A stretch of DNA of 64,000 bases from CAWAHD01 sp963781785 (GCA_963781785.1 CAWAHD010000002.1:1612001-1676000), one strand, 5' to 3'; positions 1 to 9,262 are shown, counted from the stretch's first letter. Notes: generated by a model from the letters alone, not told the origin. Numbers and translations: made by a program.

Positions 1-872
1 ATGTCGCCGTTAAAGGCGCGGATCAGGAAGTCGCGATAGTGGAACGCCAAGGGCCGATCATAGTCCTGCTCGTAACCATGCGACTCGGCGAACCGGGCCA
101 CGTCCATCCAGTGAGAGGCGAAGCGCTCTCCGTAATCGGGAGACGCCAGCAGGCGATCGACGAGGCGTAGATAGGCATCGGGGGCGGGGTCGTGGACGAA
201 GGCGTCGATTTCCTCGGGGGAGGGGGGCAATCCCGTGAGATCGAACGCCACGCGGCGGATCAAGGTGCGCCGGTCGGCGATCGGATTGGGCCGCAGCCCG
301 CGACGTTCGAGCGCGGCGAGGATGAACCGGTCGACGGGCGTGCGGACCCAGGCCGGGTCACGCACCGAGGGTGGCAAGACGATGTTGAGCGGCCGGAACG
401 ACCAGAAGTTCTTGTCGGCCTGAGTGAGGCCGGCCGCCTTTCGCTGGGTGGGAGCCCGATCGACGAGCGGCCGGTCATACGGGGCACCCAGGTCAATCCA
501 TCGGGCGATCTCGGTGATTGTGGCGTCGGGGAGCTTGGGTGCCTTCTGAGGCATGTGCGGATCATCTTCATGCCGGATGAGCGTCGTGAGCCGGCTCTCC
601 TTGCTGCCGCCTTCGAGCACGCCGCTATCGACCAGCGGCTTGCGGTCGGAGAGGTCGAGCCCCCCTTTCTTGGCCTTGCCGCCGTGGCAATCGAGGCAGT
701 GCTGGATGAGGGCAGGACGGACCTTCGCCTTGAACAGGTCGAGACCCTGCTTCATCTTCTGGGCGTGGTCGGCCGGTACGCTCTTGGGCGTGTCGTCAGC
801 TCGCAGCGAAGGCACCAGTTCCACCAGGGCGAGGACTACGACGGCGAGCCCGGGCGAATTTCGGATATTCAT
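1..872 (-). CDS. PSD1/DUF1549-type planctomycete cytochrome protein, 5' part (runs off the window)
   Basis: Reading the minus strand from the ATG at 872 gives an open frame to the window edge, so only about 290 N-terminal residues are present. An N-terminal hydrophobic stretch ending near 'SLRADD' looks like a signal peptide. Near residue 60 is a haem-binding CxxCH site (HCLDCHGG), followed by the 'GGLDLSDR' and 'HMPQKAPKL' patterns of the planctomycete cytochrome domain (PSCyt1). The DUF1549 (PSCyt2) domain starts around 'PVDRFILAALERRGL' and includes 'LTGLPPSPEEIDAF' and 'SHWMDVARFAESHGY'. Such proteins are exported multi-domain proteins found in high number in planctomycetes, and their exact role is not established. 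It lies 95 bases downstream of the HlyD-like gene on the same strand. Family assignment is firm; function is not. Confidence 0.9.
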   Translation of the reverse strand, partial: MNIRNSPGLAVVVLALVELVPSLRADDTPKSVPADHAQKMKQGLDLFKAKVRPALIQHCLDCHGGKAKKGGLDLSDRKPLVDSGVLEGGSKESRLTTLIRHEDDPHMPQKAPKLPDATITEIARWIDLGAPYDRPLVDRAPTQRKAAGLTQADKNFWSFRPLNIVLPPSVRDPAWVRTPVDRFILAALERRGLRPNPIADRRTLIRRVAFDLTGLPPSPEEIDAFVHDPAPDAYLRLVDRLLASPDYGERFASHWMDVARFAESHGYEQDYDRPLAFHYRDFLIRAFNGD

Positions 873-967
873 GGCGGGGGTTGTCGGTTCCTGTCCTTGG
901 GCGGGACTCAACACGTTTGAGCGCTTCTTATCATAACGCGCCCGAGGCTTGCGGGCTATTCCGCGCG

Positions 968-2041
968 TCATGGCGGCACCGAGCCGATCGAGATCCGGAC
1001 GCTCTGACCGAGGCGGAGCCGCGGCTGCCCCGGCTCCAGGACGATCACGCACTCCAGCGTACGCACGTCGCTCAACTGGGAAGGATCGTGCAGGACGGTG
1101 CGGCGCTGACTGTACCACCCGGCCAGCCGCGCGACCCGGCCGCGCCAGGTTGCAGTGGGATCGGCCTCGTCATGGACGAGAGCGGACTCCCCTTCCTTGA
1201 CGCGGCTTGCGAACTCTTGCTCGACCGTGGCGCGGATGACCTGCGGCCCGTCGGCGGCGAACAGCACCGCCGGCTGACCCGGCGCACCCCCCACGATGTC
1301 GCCCGGGCCGGCAAGGATGCGGAGGACAGTGCCAGGCTGCGGAGCCCGGACACGGCATTCCTCCAACGTCAGCTTCGCCTGGTCACGTCGAGCCTCGGCC
1401 GCCTTGAGCTCGTACTCGGCGTGACGGATCTCAAACTCGACATCCTGGGCCTCCAGCTCGGCTAGCCGTTCTGCCTCGGCTCGCTCCATGGCCTCCATCT
1501 CCCGGACTTTCTCCTCGCTGATGGATTTGTCCGCTTCGGGAATCACAACCGACTTCGCCAGCTTCTCTTCGCGGTCCAGAGCGAGGCGCGCCGCGGCCAC
1601 GCGGCTCGCCATGGCATCACGCGTCGCTTGCGGCTGGGCGAATCGTCTCCTGTGAATCTCGGGTTGGCTCCGCGCCTGGCGCAGGTGCGATCCGGCGAGC
1701 GCCACGCCTGCCTCGGCCTCGGCGAGGCGCTGGCGGGCGAGCCCGTCCTCCAGGCGCAGCAGCTCCGCTCCCTGGGCGACCTGCTGGTTCTCGGCGACCA
1801 GTACCTCGGCCACGCGACCTTGCTGGAGCGGGCAGAGCGAGGCCAGTCCGTGCTCGAGGTCGACGGTGCCGAAGCAAACAACACCTTCACCGCTCGGGGC
1901 GGCCGGCCCGGCGGAGGCCGGCGGCGCGGCCGGGGCCGCGGCCATGCGGCTGAACCGGACGGCTGCCACGATCAGGGCCGCCCCGATGCCAACGAAGATG
2001 AGGGGCCGGATCAGTCCGCCGGCCCGCGCGATTCGCGTCAT
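968..2041 (-). CDS. HlyD-family membrane fusion (adaptor) protein of an ABC exporter
   Basis: A 357-residue protein with one N-terminal membrane anchor (about residues 10-30, 'PLIFVGIGAALIVAAVRF'). The lipoyl/barrel-sandwich half follows ('GRVAEVLVAENQQVAQGAEL'), then a long Ala/Glu/Arg-rich coiled coil (about 95-215), then the second lipoyl half ('CRVRAPQPGTVLRI') and a beta-barrel. This is the layout of HlyD/DevB periplasmic adaptors that join an inner-membrane transporter to an outer-membrane channel. The start codon overlaps the stop of the upstream ABC ATPase gene (ATGA), so it is the last gene of a permease-ATPase-adaptor operon. No outer-membrane channel gene lies nearby. The substrate cannot be inferred. 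Confidence 0.88.
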   Translation of the reverse strand: MTRIARAGGLIRPLIFVGIGAALIVAAVRFSRMAAAPAAPPASAGPAAPSGEGVVCFGTVDLEHGLASLCPLQQGRVAEVLVAENQQVAQGAELLRLEDGLARQRLAEAEAGVALAGSHLRQARSQPEIHRRRFAQPQATRDAMASRVAAARLALDREEKLAKSVVIPEADKSISEEKVREMEAMERAEAERLAELEAQDVEFEIRHAEYELKAAEARRDQAKLTLEECRVRAPQPGTVLRILAGPGDIVGGAPGQPAVLFAADGPQVIRATVEQEFASRVKEGESALVHDEADPTATWRGRVARLAGWYSQRRTVLHDPSQLSDVRTLECVIVLEPGQPRLRLGQSVRISIGSVPP

Positions 2042-2754
2042 GGAGGGGGCTCCGTCGAGATCGGTGCGGGCTCGTCCGACAACTGCCCGTCGACCAGGTG
2101 CAGAACGCGATCGGCGTACGGCTTGAGCCGCGGGTCATGGCCGACCAAAAACAATACGGCCCCGCGGTCGGAGGCGGCCGAGTGCAAGAGCCGGATGACC
2201 TGCTCGCCGTGGCCCCAGTCGAGCGCGCCGGTCGGCTCGTCGGCGAAGCAGAACTGCGGCCGTTTCAAGAGGGCGCGGCCCACGGCCACGCGCTGCTTCT
2301 CGCCGCCGGAGAGCTGGTCGGCGCGCAGATCGGCGCGGCGGCCCAGCCCGAGCTGGTCGAGCATCTCGAGCGCACGGCGACGGGCCTCGCGCCGCGACGC
2401 CCCCTCGCCCCAGCGGACGACCATCTCCAACTGCTCGCGAGCCGTCAGCGAGGGAAACAGGTTAAAGCCCTGGAAGACGAAGCCGAAATGACGCAGCCGG
2501 AACCGCTCGCGGGCACGCTCGCTCATCTGCCACAAGTCTTCCCCCAGAATCGATACCTCGCCTCGGTCGGGCCGCAAGAGCCCCGAGAGCAAGGCGAGCA
2601 GGGTGGACTTCCCGCTGCCGGAAGGACCCATCAAGAGCAGCACCTGCCCTCGGTGCAGCTCCAGCGATACATCACGGAGCACGCGCACGGTCGCCGCGCC
2701 ACTGCCGAAAGAGCGTTCGAGATGGCGTGCAACCAGGGCAGGCTCGGGCTGCAT
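2038..2754 (-). CDS. ABC transporter ATP-binding protein (MacB/LolD/DevA type)
   Basis: The ATG at 2754 (start MQPEPALVARHL) gives 238 residues, the normal size for this family; the open frame extends further upstream without homologous sequence. Visible motifs are Walker A GPSGSGKST, the signature LSGGEKQRVAVGRAL, Walker B FCFADEPTGALD, and the H-loop histidine in 'FLVGHDPRLK'. The 'EPTGALD' form is typical of ATPases serving MacB/LolCDE/DevC permeases. It sits 17 bases after the DevC-like permease gene and overlaps the HlyD-like adaptor start by four bases. It would power a tripartite exporter in the cytoplasmic membrane. The substrate is unknown. Confidence 0.93.
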   Translation of the reverse strand: MQPEPALVARHLERSFGSGAATVRVLRDVSLELHRGQVLLLMGPSGSGKSTLLALLSGLLRPDRGEVSILGEDLWQMSERARERFRLRHFGFVFQGFNLFPSLTAREQLEMVVRWGEGASRREARRRALEMLDQLGLGRRADLRADQLSGGEKQRVAVGRALLKRPQFCFADEPTGALDWGHGEQVIRLLHSAASDRGAVLFLVGHDPRLKPYADRVLHLVDGQLSDEPAPISTEPPP

Positions 2755-2771
2755 ACGGGTCGTCCTCGACT

Positions 2772-3898
2772 CTACCGCAGGAGGGTGATCGGCTCGCTCA
2801 GGCGCAACGAGCGCAAGGCGGCCAGGCCGGACGAGAGGGCCATCCCCAGGGTCAGCGCTGATCCGAGGGCGAACAGCCAGGCGGGCAGCACCACTCGGGC
2901 GCCGGCGCCAGCGCCGCTCCTGGCCAGTGCGTAGATCAGCGGAAGGGCCAGCGCGATCCCCGTCAGGCCAACCCACAACGACTGAGCAATGACCATGCCA
3001 GCCATGCGCCAGCGTGGGATGCCCAGAGCCCGGAGCACAGCGTACTCGCGCAGCGACGCCGCAGTGGCTGCGTACAAGGTCTGGCTGGTGACCGCCATGC
3101 CGACCAGCAGGCTGAGCAAGGCCGTGAAGCCCATGCCGATGCCGGCCTCGGTCCGTGTAGCCCAGAAGAATTGCGTCCGCGCCGAGAACTCTTCGCGGGT
3201 GAAGGCGGAGAGGTCGGACCTCTCCCGCAGCCTGCGGGCGACGGCCGAGGCGTCTGCCGGCTTGCGGCAGCGTCCCAGGAAATACATCGTGTGTCCGGGG
3301 TAATCGCGGAAGAGGGGCTGAATCTGGTAGGCGGTCCGCAGGGAGCAGAAGACGTAAGGCGGCCCCAGGCTCTTGAGGCCGCGCACCAGCCCGACGACGC
3401 GGACGCGCCGGCCGGCCACCTCGGCGACGCCGCCCTCTCCTGCCACGCCCAGGCGCTCCAGCTCGGTCTCATCGATCACGACGGCCCCCGGCTCGGTCAG
3501 CAGGGTGCGCATCCCCGGCGTCAAATCGCTGACGACTCCGAGGGAGTGCTGTTCCAGCTTCGATCCGATCACGCAGCAGACCTCCGAGCCCCCCTGCGGC
3601 TTGTGCCAGTAGCTGAACCCATAAAGGTAAGGCTCGGTGTCGACGACCTCGGGCATGCTGGCCAGGCGCGAGCGCCACGACTCGGGGATCGGATAGCCCA
3701 GCTCGATCGAGAGCACCTCGGGGGACGCCACCCAAACCTCGGCGGCGCTGTGATCGATGGGCAGCGACAGAACAGAGAGAGCGCCAGGAGGAGGCCCACC
3801 TGCACCGTGATGAGCATGTCGCTGAAGGCGACCGCCAGCACCGCCGGCAGGTACCGGCGCGGCTCGCGCCAGATGATCGTAAACGAGTAAGGCATCAT
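2772..3898 (-). pseudogene. DevC/MacB-type ABC permease, frameshifted near 3775
   Basis: The N-terminus reads from the ATG at 3898 or 3895 (MPYSFTIIWREPRRYLPAVL), with a first membrane helix. The rest of the protein, from 'LPIDHSAAEVWVASPEVL' to the C-terminus, lies in another frame. The change of frame falls at about 3771-3782, in a CT-repeat tract (coding strand CTCTCTCT). Either two extra bases or one missing base would explain it. The rest is typical of the family: a periplasmic MacB-like domain, then FtsX-type helices ('GFTALLSLLVGMAVTSQTLY', 'YAVLRALGIPRWRMAGMV', and two more at the C-terminus). Joined, it is about 375 residues, the normal DevC size. Because a short repeat is involved, a sequencing or slippage error is possible and the gene may be functional. 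Confidence 0.8.
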
Positions 3899-4491
3899 GA
3901 TTCGGCGTCTCTTGCTCAGGCCGTCCATGCCAAACCGCACGCCGGACCGCCATTGTCGGTTATCGACTTTCGATTGCCGAGACTCGGATGTCCCTCTGTT
4001 TCTGCTTGGGTGTATCACCTGGCTGGGCTGCCACGTTGTCAAGTCCCTAAGGAGTGCCGGAATTCGCCGTAATTGGAGCCAGGTCTTGCGCTTCCATGAT
4101 ACCAGCGCGCGCATCGAAATCGGGTTCGTTCGTCGCATTTTCGTTGATTTCGGCCTCCGGGGGGCGCCGGCCGCCGGATTCGGTCGGACGGATCGGACAG
4201 ATCGGACGGATCGGACGCGGCGGCCACCCAGCGCGAGAGAACAAGAAATGACAGGCACCTTTGGGGGAAGAGACCCAGCGGAATCGCACGCCGAAAATGG
4301 AAGACTGAACACGGAAAAACAGCCGCCAAACGAGTGTCGCACTCGCGATCGATGGCGCACGGCTGTGCGTCGATAGGTGCAATTGGCGCAAGTGTAATTT
4401 TGACATGGATTTTCGTGCTCGAGAGAGGCACTTTTTGAGTGTCGCAGGATGTCGCACAATGGCAACTTTTGGGCGCGTTTCGAGCAAATGA
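3899..4491. other. Intergenic repeat-rich region
   Basis: No open frame here has convincing coding character. The stretch holds a four-unit 9-bp tandem repeat (listed separately). It also has a palindromic patch around 4415-4431 (GTGCTCGAGAGAGGCAC). It separates the exporter operon from a small HTH gene, and both are on the minus strand. Confidence 0.5.
4184..4219. repeat. 9-bp tandem repeat, four units
   Basis: Four successive units: TCGGACGGA, TCGGACAGA, TCGGACGGA, TCGGACGCG. They lie in noncoding DNA about 290 bases upstream of the permease start. Such short repeats can vary in copy number by slippage. No function is evident. Confidence 0.85.
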
Positions 4492-4931
4492 TCAGTAGTC
4501 CGGCGACGACGACGGCGGTGGTTGTCCCGGGGGATTGGCGGCTGGTGCGCGCGCACGGAGCTGCTCCTTGATTTCGGTGATACTCTGTTCGAGCGCCGCG
4601 AACCGTGAGACGGCGATCAGGTTGGACAAAATGGCCCGCAGTGCACCAAGCTGGACGGACTCCGACTCGGCGCGCTTGGCGAGCGTGGTGATCTCGTTGA
4701 CGGCCCAGGTGGAGCGCGTCGCGAACCGTCCGACCGCGCGGTCGACGATTCGGCCGCGATAGGATCCGACCGCGCTTTTGACTTCGGGCTCTTTGGACCA
4801 CCGGTAGGCCGTTCGCTTCGGCACGTTGTTGGCTCGCGCCACGCGGCGACAGATTTGCCCCGCGCAACCGCAAGGGCGAGCTGGGCTTTCATGCTTTTGC
4901 GGGATTCTTGACACATTGGACAAATTGGCAC
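4492..4931 (-). pseudogene. Small helix-turn-helix protein, frameshifted near 4839
   Basis: The N-terminus (starting MPICPMCQESRKSMKAQL, or at the second Met, 4916) runs in one frame through 'ALAVARGKSVAAW'. The natural continuation 'ARANNVPKRTAYRW' lies in the next frame. One missing base in a CC run at about 4839 (coding strand TGG then CGCGAG) explains it. Joined, the protein is about 146 residues with an N-terminal HTH ('SVAAWARANNVPKRTAYRW'), a helical middle ('VNEITTLAKRAESESVQL'), a short coiled coil ('ALEQSITEIKEQLR') and a proline-rich tail. It resembles a small uncharacterised protein type that I recall from Isosphaeraceae; no function is known to me. It may be a DNA-binding protein. 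The frameshift could be a sequencing error. Confidence 0.55.
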
Positions 4932-5782
4932 GCGGTGGCCACTTTTTCACCGCGTCTCCCTTTGGCCCCGGTCACGGTTCTCAGCCCGGGGCCCACGCTG
5001 GGCGGCAAGCCCTGGAAAGGGCAGAGAGTTGGTGAGCTCTCGCCAGCAGCCTGCCAATTGCGTCGTCACTGCGCGTCTTGCTGGGTCGTCCGGCAGGTCA
5101 TTGGACACAAGGCGCGCGACATTACCAGTCTTCCAGTTGCTTTACCGGCGCAAAAGCGGCAGGAATTCTGGGTGAAATGCGCGACAGCGTGGGGAAATTG
5201 CCGGTTGTGCCGGATGGAATGTCGTCAGGCGGTCCGTCTTGGTGTCGCCGGACACGACCGGCCCAGCGCCGCCCCGGACGCTCACGGGCAAGATGCCCGT
5301 CCCCCGCCCGCCATGTGGTAGACTTGGGCGAGTCAGCGCCTTGGCGATCGCCGTCTTGATCGCGACATATCTCCGACTCAGGACCAAAACTGAGCTGCCG
5401 CCTGCATTCCCAGGGACTGCACACGGCCAGGCCGCCTGACAGCGTTCGACGCCGGAGAGTGCTGAGACAGTACTGGCCTGGCCCACCCCATGCGATTTCG
5501 CAGAGGGGTAGGGGTGGGTGTTGACAGTGCGCCGGCGTTGCGCAGGTGACTTGCACATCGACTCCCCCCATCGTCCTTTGCACGATCGCCCGTGCCCAGG
5601 TCACCCGATTGTGACTGTGGCGACGCGTTGCCGCCGCACCGGGCTGGTGTCGTTCACCCGGTCGACCTTCTAAAACCTCGTCCGGTGAGAGAATACGAAT
5701 TGACCCCAGATGCGCCGCGGAAATCCGGCCAGAATGTGTAACTCACGGCCCGGCCGCTTGTGTAATAGGATAGGAAAGATCC
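4932..5782. other. Intergenic region, no gene recognised
   Basis: About 850 bases without a credible gene. It includes a short inverted motif GGGCAAGATGCCC at about 5286-5298 and the leader of the ECF sigma gene that starts at 5783. The open frames here have no recognisable domains, and none has a good ribosome-binding site. Confidence 0.5.
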
Positions 5783-6382
5783 ATGACACCGATTCCAACC
5801 ACGCGAGCCAGCTTGCTCTTGCGACTTCGTGATTCCCAGGATCATGAGGCGTGGGTGGAGTTCGTTGAGATTTATGAACCGGCCATCTACCGGCAATTCC
5901 GAAAAAGCGGTTTGCAGGATGCCGATGCGCGAGAACTGACGCAGGAGTTGTTTGTCGCAGTCAATCGGCAAATCGCGAAGTGGGAACTGGCGAAGGAGCG
6001 GGGATCGTTTCGAGGGTGGTTGCGGAAAGTCGCTCGAAATCGGGTGATCAACTGGATGAAGAACGGACAACGGCGGATGGTCGCCTGGGGTGGCACCGAT
6101 TCACAGTCGATATTCGATGAGCTCGCGGCGGAGGATTGTCCAGAGTCTGTGGAGTTTGATCGCGAGTTGCGGCGATCGATGTTTCAGCGAGCCACAGAGG
6201 TCGTGCGTCAGGAGCAAAGTTTGAAAGCGTGGCAAGCGTTTTGGGGCCTGGCCATGGAGGGCAAGGCGCCGAGCGTTATCGCGCAAGAACTCGGGATGAG
6301 CATTGGCGCCGTCAAGGTTGCCAAATGTCGCGTTTTCGCCCGGCTGAAACAGGTAGTCCGTGACCTGGAGCGAGAATCATGA
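5783..6382 (+). CDS. ECF-family RNA polymerase sigma factor
   Basis: A 199-residue protein with sigma region 2 (about residues 25-95; 'LQDADARELTQELFVAVNRQI', then 'GSFRGWLRKVARNRVINWMK') and region 4 (about 140-190; 'IAQELGMSIGAVKVAKCRVFARLKQV'). It would direct RNA polymerase to a small set of promoters. Its stop overlaps the start of the next gene (ATGA), which encodes a zinc-finger/kinase protein. The two are therefore translationally coupled and the kinase is the probable regulator of this sigma factor. The start has a purine-rich leader (GGAAAGATCC). The family is certain; the regulon is unknown. Confidence 0.93.
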   Translation: MTPIPTTRASLLLRLRDSQDHEAWVEFVEIYEPAIYRQFRKSGLQDADARELTQELFVAVNRQIAKWELAKERGSFRGWLRKVARNRVINWMKNGQRRMVAWGGTDSQSIFDELAAEDCPESVEFDRELRRSMFQRATEVVRQEQSLKAWQAFWGLAMEGKAPSVIAQELGMSIGAVKVAKCRVFARLKQVVRDLERES

Positions 6383-7908
6383 ACAAACTGTGTTCAATTG
6401 AGTTACTCCGGAACGCTGTGTCCCGTAGCCTGTCGGCCGATGAAGAGGCGGCTCTGCACGAACACCTCGATCACTGCGAATCGTGCTGCGCTCAAATGGA
6501 GCAACTGGCCGGCGGTGAAGCGTGGCAGCGTGAAGCCGTGTCGTTGTTGAGTGCCGATCTACTCGGCGACGCTGTTCCGGACGTGCCGGCATGGTCCGAA
6601 GTGGACTTTGGCGTCGAGCATCTTGATCCGTCCGATCAAGCGAATGTGCTCGGACAACTGGGTGGCTATGATGTGATCGCCGTGATCGGTCGCGGAGGGA
6701 TGGGCATCGTTCTCAAAGCGTTTGACCGCGATTTGAAACGGTTTGTCGCGATCAAGGTGCTGTCTCCGCATCTGGCTCATAGCTCGGTTGCACGCAAGCG
6801 GTTTGCCCGGGAGGCGCAGGCCGCTGCCGCAGTCGTTCATCCGCATGTGATCGCCATTCATCACGTTCAGCCGACGGGCCGACTACCGTTTTTGATCATG
6901 CCGCTCTTGGCTGGTGAATCGTTGGCGCAGCGTCTCAAGGCTCGCGGACCGCTGGAGCTGACAGAAGTTCTGCGGATTGCGATGCAAGCAGCCGGCGGTC
7001 TGGCGGCGGCTCACGATCAGGGTCTCGTCCATCGCGACGTCAAGCCGGCGAACATCCTGCTGGAGAAGGGGGTCGAGCGGGTCGTAATCACCGACTTCGG
7101 TCTGGCTCGCGCGGCGGACGATGTTTCGATGACACGCCTGGGCGTCGTGGCGGGAACCCCGGAGTACATGTCACCAGAGCAGGCTCGGGGCGAATCGCTC
7201 GATGGCCGCTCCGATTTGTTCAGTCTCGGCTGCGTATTGTATGAGATGGCGACGGGCGTGTCGCCGTTCCGAGCGGATTCGACCATGGCGACGTTACGGC
7301 GAATCGTGGAAGAGAAACCCGCAGCAATGGCGTCCCTCGGTCCCGAACTGCCGCCGTGGTTCAATGGGATCGTGGAGCGATTGCTGGCGAAAGATCCGGC
7401 TCAGCGATTTGCCTCAGCGAGCGAAGTCAGCGATTTGCTGGAAGTCTGTCTGTCGCATCTTCAGCAACCCGCAAGCGCAGCGTTGCCAGATTCACTTGTG
7501 GCTCGTTCGAAGAGCCATCGTTTCCATTTCCGTTCAGGACGATCGTCAGGAGTTCTCGCGATGTTCGCAGCATTTGGTCTGGCATTGTTGGGAATGTTTC
7601 TCTGGGAGGGGGCAGAAGCTCCGGACATTGCCGGCAAATGGACGGGAGAACGGTGGGGCGCGGTCGTCCTCGAAATGAAGTCAGCAGGCGAGTATGACGG
7701 CACATATACCGAGACATTCCAGGGCAAGCCAGGCTCAATTCACTTGAAGTGGTCAGCGCGGGAAGGCCGATTCAACGGCACATGGCAAGAAGGCAAGGAC
7801 TGTCACGGTAAGATTTCGGTGCGACGCGTCAACGATGAAATTCGCGGAGCCTGGACGACGAGCCAGGAGCCGGGTATCGAATCCGGAAGACCCGAACTCG
7901 CGGAATAG
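6379..7908 (+). CDS. Ser/Thr protein kinase with N-terminal zinc-finger (anti-sigma-like) domain and C-terminal extracytoplasmic domain
   Basis: 509 residues. Residues 20-45 hold the zinc-binding pattern of anti-sigma factors (HLDHCESCC, H-x3-C-x2-C). The kinase domain follows (about 90-360): glycine loop IGRGGMGIV, catalytic lysine in 'FVAIKVL', HRDVKPANILL, DFGLA, and 'GTPEYMSPEQ'. One membrane helix lies near residue 390-410 ('GVLAMFAAFGLALLGMFLW'). About 95 residues follow outside the membrane, rich in beta strands ('DIAGKWTGERWGAVVLEM'). Its start overlaps the stop of the ECF sigma gene. The layout suggests a membrane sensor that both binds and phosphorylates to control the sigma factor. 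That mechanism is an inference; the domain content is visible. Confidence 0.92.
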   Translation: MNKLCSIELLRNAVSRSLSADEEAALHEHLDHCESCCAQMEQLAGGEAWQREAVSLLSADLLGDAVPDVPAWSEVDFGVEHLDPSDQANVLGQLGGYDVIAVIGRGGMGIVLKAFDRDLKRFVAIKVLSPHLAHSSVARKRFAREAQAAAAVVHPHVIAIHHVQPTGRLPFLIMPLLAGESLAQRLKARGPLELTEVLRIAMQAAGGLAAAHDQGLVHRDVKPANILLEKGVERVVITDFGLARAADDVSMTRLGVVAGTPEYMSPEQARGESLDGRSDLFSLGCVLYEMATGVSPFRADSTMATLRRIVEEKPAAMASLGPELPPWFNGIVERLLAKDPAQRFASASEVSDLLEVCLSHLQQPASAALPDSLVARSKSHRFHFRSGRSSGVLAMFAAFGLALLGMFLWEGAEAPDIAGKWTGERWGAVVLEMKSAGEYDGTYTETFQGKPGSIHLKWSAREGRFNGTWQEGKDCHGKISVRRVNDEIRGAWTTSQEPGIESGRPELAE

Positions 7909-7914
7909 TCGTGG

Positions 7915-8352
7915 GTGCGGCCTTCAACCGATGCAGCAGTCGCGACTCCTGGAATTCACGTCAAGCTGCGTCTGAATGTCGACAGGCACTCCGCTCTGAT
8001 GCTACGTAAGAACATCCGCTTCCACGGGCTGAGCATCATGGGTTCAGGCATCAAGGGCATGATCGAAGGAAAGGCGTCCGACAACCTGACGGCGGTCCTG
8101 GCGCATCGTTGCCGCTTGGAGTCGTTCGAAGAGTCGGGGAGAAACCATTTTGACGCGACGTTATTTGTGCCTCAAGACCCGACGAGCGACCGATCAAACA
8201 TGGAACTATCGCAAAAACGGCTCGACCAATTGCAAGAGCAAGGGGTTGAGTTCTGGCTCGACCATCATCGCAACCAGTTACCGAGCAATTTAGACTCTGG
8301 ACGACAGCCGTCGCAGGAGAAGAAGCAAGAAGTCAACGACGAACGTGATTAG
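7915..8352 (+). CDS. Hypothetical protein (weak)
   Basis: An open frame with a GTG start six bases after the kinase stop, 145 residues. I do not recognise it. The middle ('GIKGMIEGKASDNLTAVLAHRCRLE') could be a folded piece, and the C-terminus is hydrophilic and Gln/Glu-rich. No signal peptide or membrane segment is seen. It may be a real third gene of the sigma/kinase operon, or a degraded sequence next to the sigma-factor remnant that follows. Confidence 0.3.
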   Translation: MRPSTDAAVATPGIHVKLRLNVDRHSALMLRKNIRFHGLSIMGSGIKGMIEGKASDNLTAVLAHRCRLESFEESGRNHFDATLFVPQDPTSDRSNMELSQKRLDQLQEQGVEFWLDHHRNQLPSNLDSGRQPSQEKKQEVNDERD

Positions 8353-8415
8353 TGGTCGGGAGCTCCTGCCCGGTGACTGGCTTGCGTACCATCAAAACTC
8401 GTCGTTGGTTGCGAA

Positions 8416-8685
8416 GTGGAACTCAATCGGGCGGTCGCGGTAGCGATGCGGGACGGACCGGAGGCGGGGCTGGTCCTGATCGATACGATTCTAAGACGTG
8501 GGGACTTGGTGGACTACCACCTTGCCCACGCGGCGCGAGCGGAGTTGTGCCGTCGCTCCGGAAAAATGTCCGAAGCCAAGAACTCGTATGAGCGAGCACT
8601 ATCGTTAGCTCGGCAGGAACCCGAGCAGCGATTCTTGACTCGGCGACTGTTCGAAATCTCGTTTCTGACCGACCGCAATTTCTGA
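8416..8685 (+). pseudogene. C-terminal remnant of a DUF6596-type ECF sigma factor
   Basis: The 89 residues match the C-terminal end of the long ECF sigma factors that carry a DUF6596 extension: 'ELNRAVAVAMRDGPEAGLVL', 'LVDYHLAHAARAELCRRSGK', then 'YERALSLARQEPEQRFLTRR'. Regions 2 and 4 are absent, and no matching sequence is seen upstream in any frame. This sigma type is usually encoded next to a YCII-family gene, and one follows at 8828. The pair has therefore probably been cut down by a deletion. Confidence 0.7.
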
Positions 8686-8827
8686 TACGAAGTGTGTGGG
8701 TAATCGATTTCTGGCGTAATTTTGGAGATCGTTGTCAATTTGCAGGATTCTCGTTCGACTATTAATGAAAGTCGGAAAATGCCCGACTTCAATCGCGTTC
8801 CCATCCACCAAGATCAGGAGTTCCGTC

Positions 8828-9262
8828 ATGAAAGTCATGGTGATTGTCAAAGCGTCAAAGGCGTCAGAAGCGGGCGAGATGCCGCCCCCCGAAATGTTCT
8901 CGGCCATGGGCAAGTTCAACGAAGAATTGATCAATGCGGGAATCATGGTCGTTGGTGGGGGACTGACGCCAAGTTCTCGCGGTGCCCGTGTTCGGTTCTC
9001 CGGCTCAAATCGCACCGTCACCGACGGGCCATTCGCCGAGACGAAGGAACTCATCGCCGGGTTCTGGATCTGGAACGTCTCTTCACTACAAGAAGCGATT
9101 GACTGGGTGAAGAAATGCCCGAACCCGATGATCGACGACTCCGACGTCGAAATTCGTCCGTTCATGGAACCGGAGGACCTTGCCGCGGCGATCGACCCCG
9201 CGGTGCCAGAACAGGAAACCCGCCTCAAGGTCCGGGCTCGAATGATTAATTGGACTCCCTGA
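8828..9262 (+). CDS. YCII-related (YciI-like/DGPF domain) protein
   Basis: The ATG at 8828 (MKVMVIVKASKASEAGEM) has a clear AGGAG ribosome site a few bases upstream, giving 144 residues. The domain carries the family motif 'VTDGPFAETKELIAGFWIW' and the ferredoxin-like fold pattern, ending with 'DVEIRPFMEPEDL'. YCII/DGPF proteins are small dimeric alpha/beta proteins of unclear function, often found beside DUF6596 ECF sigma factors, as in the remnant just upstream. A perfect hairpin lies about 45 bases after the stop. Confidence 0.88.
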   Translation: MKVMVIVKASKASEAGEMPPPEMFSAMGKFNEELINAGIMVVGGGLTPSSRGARVRFSGSNRTVTDGPFAETKELIAGFWIWNVSSLQEAIDWVKKCPNPMIDDSDVEIRPFMEPEDLAAAIDPAVPEQETRLKVRARMINWTP

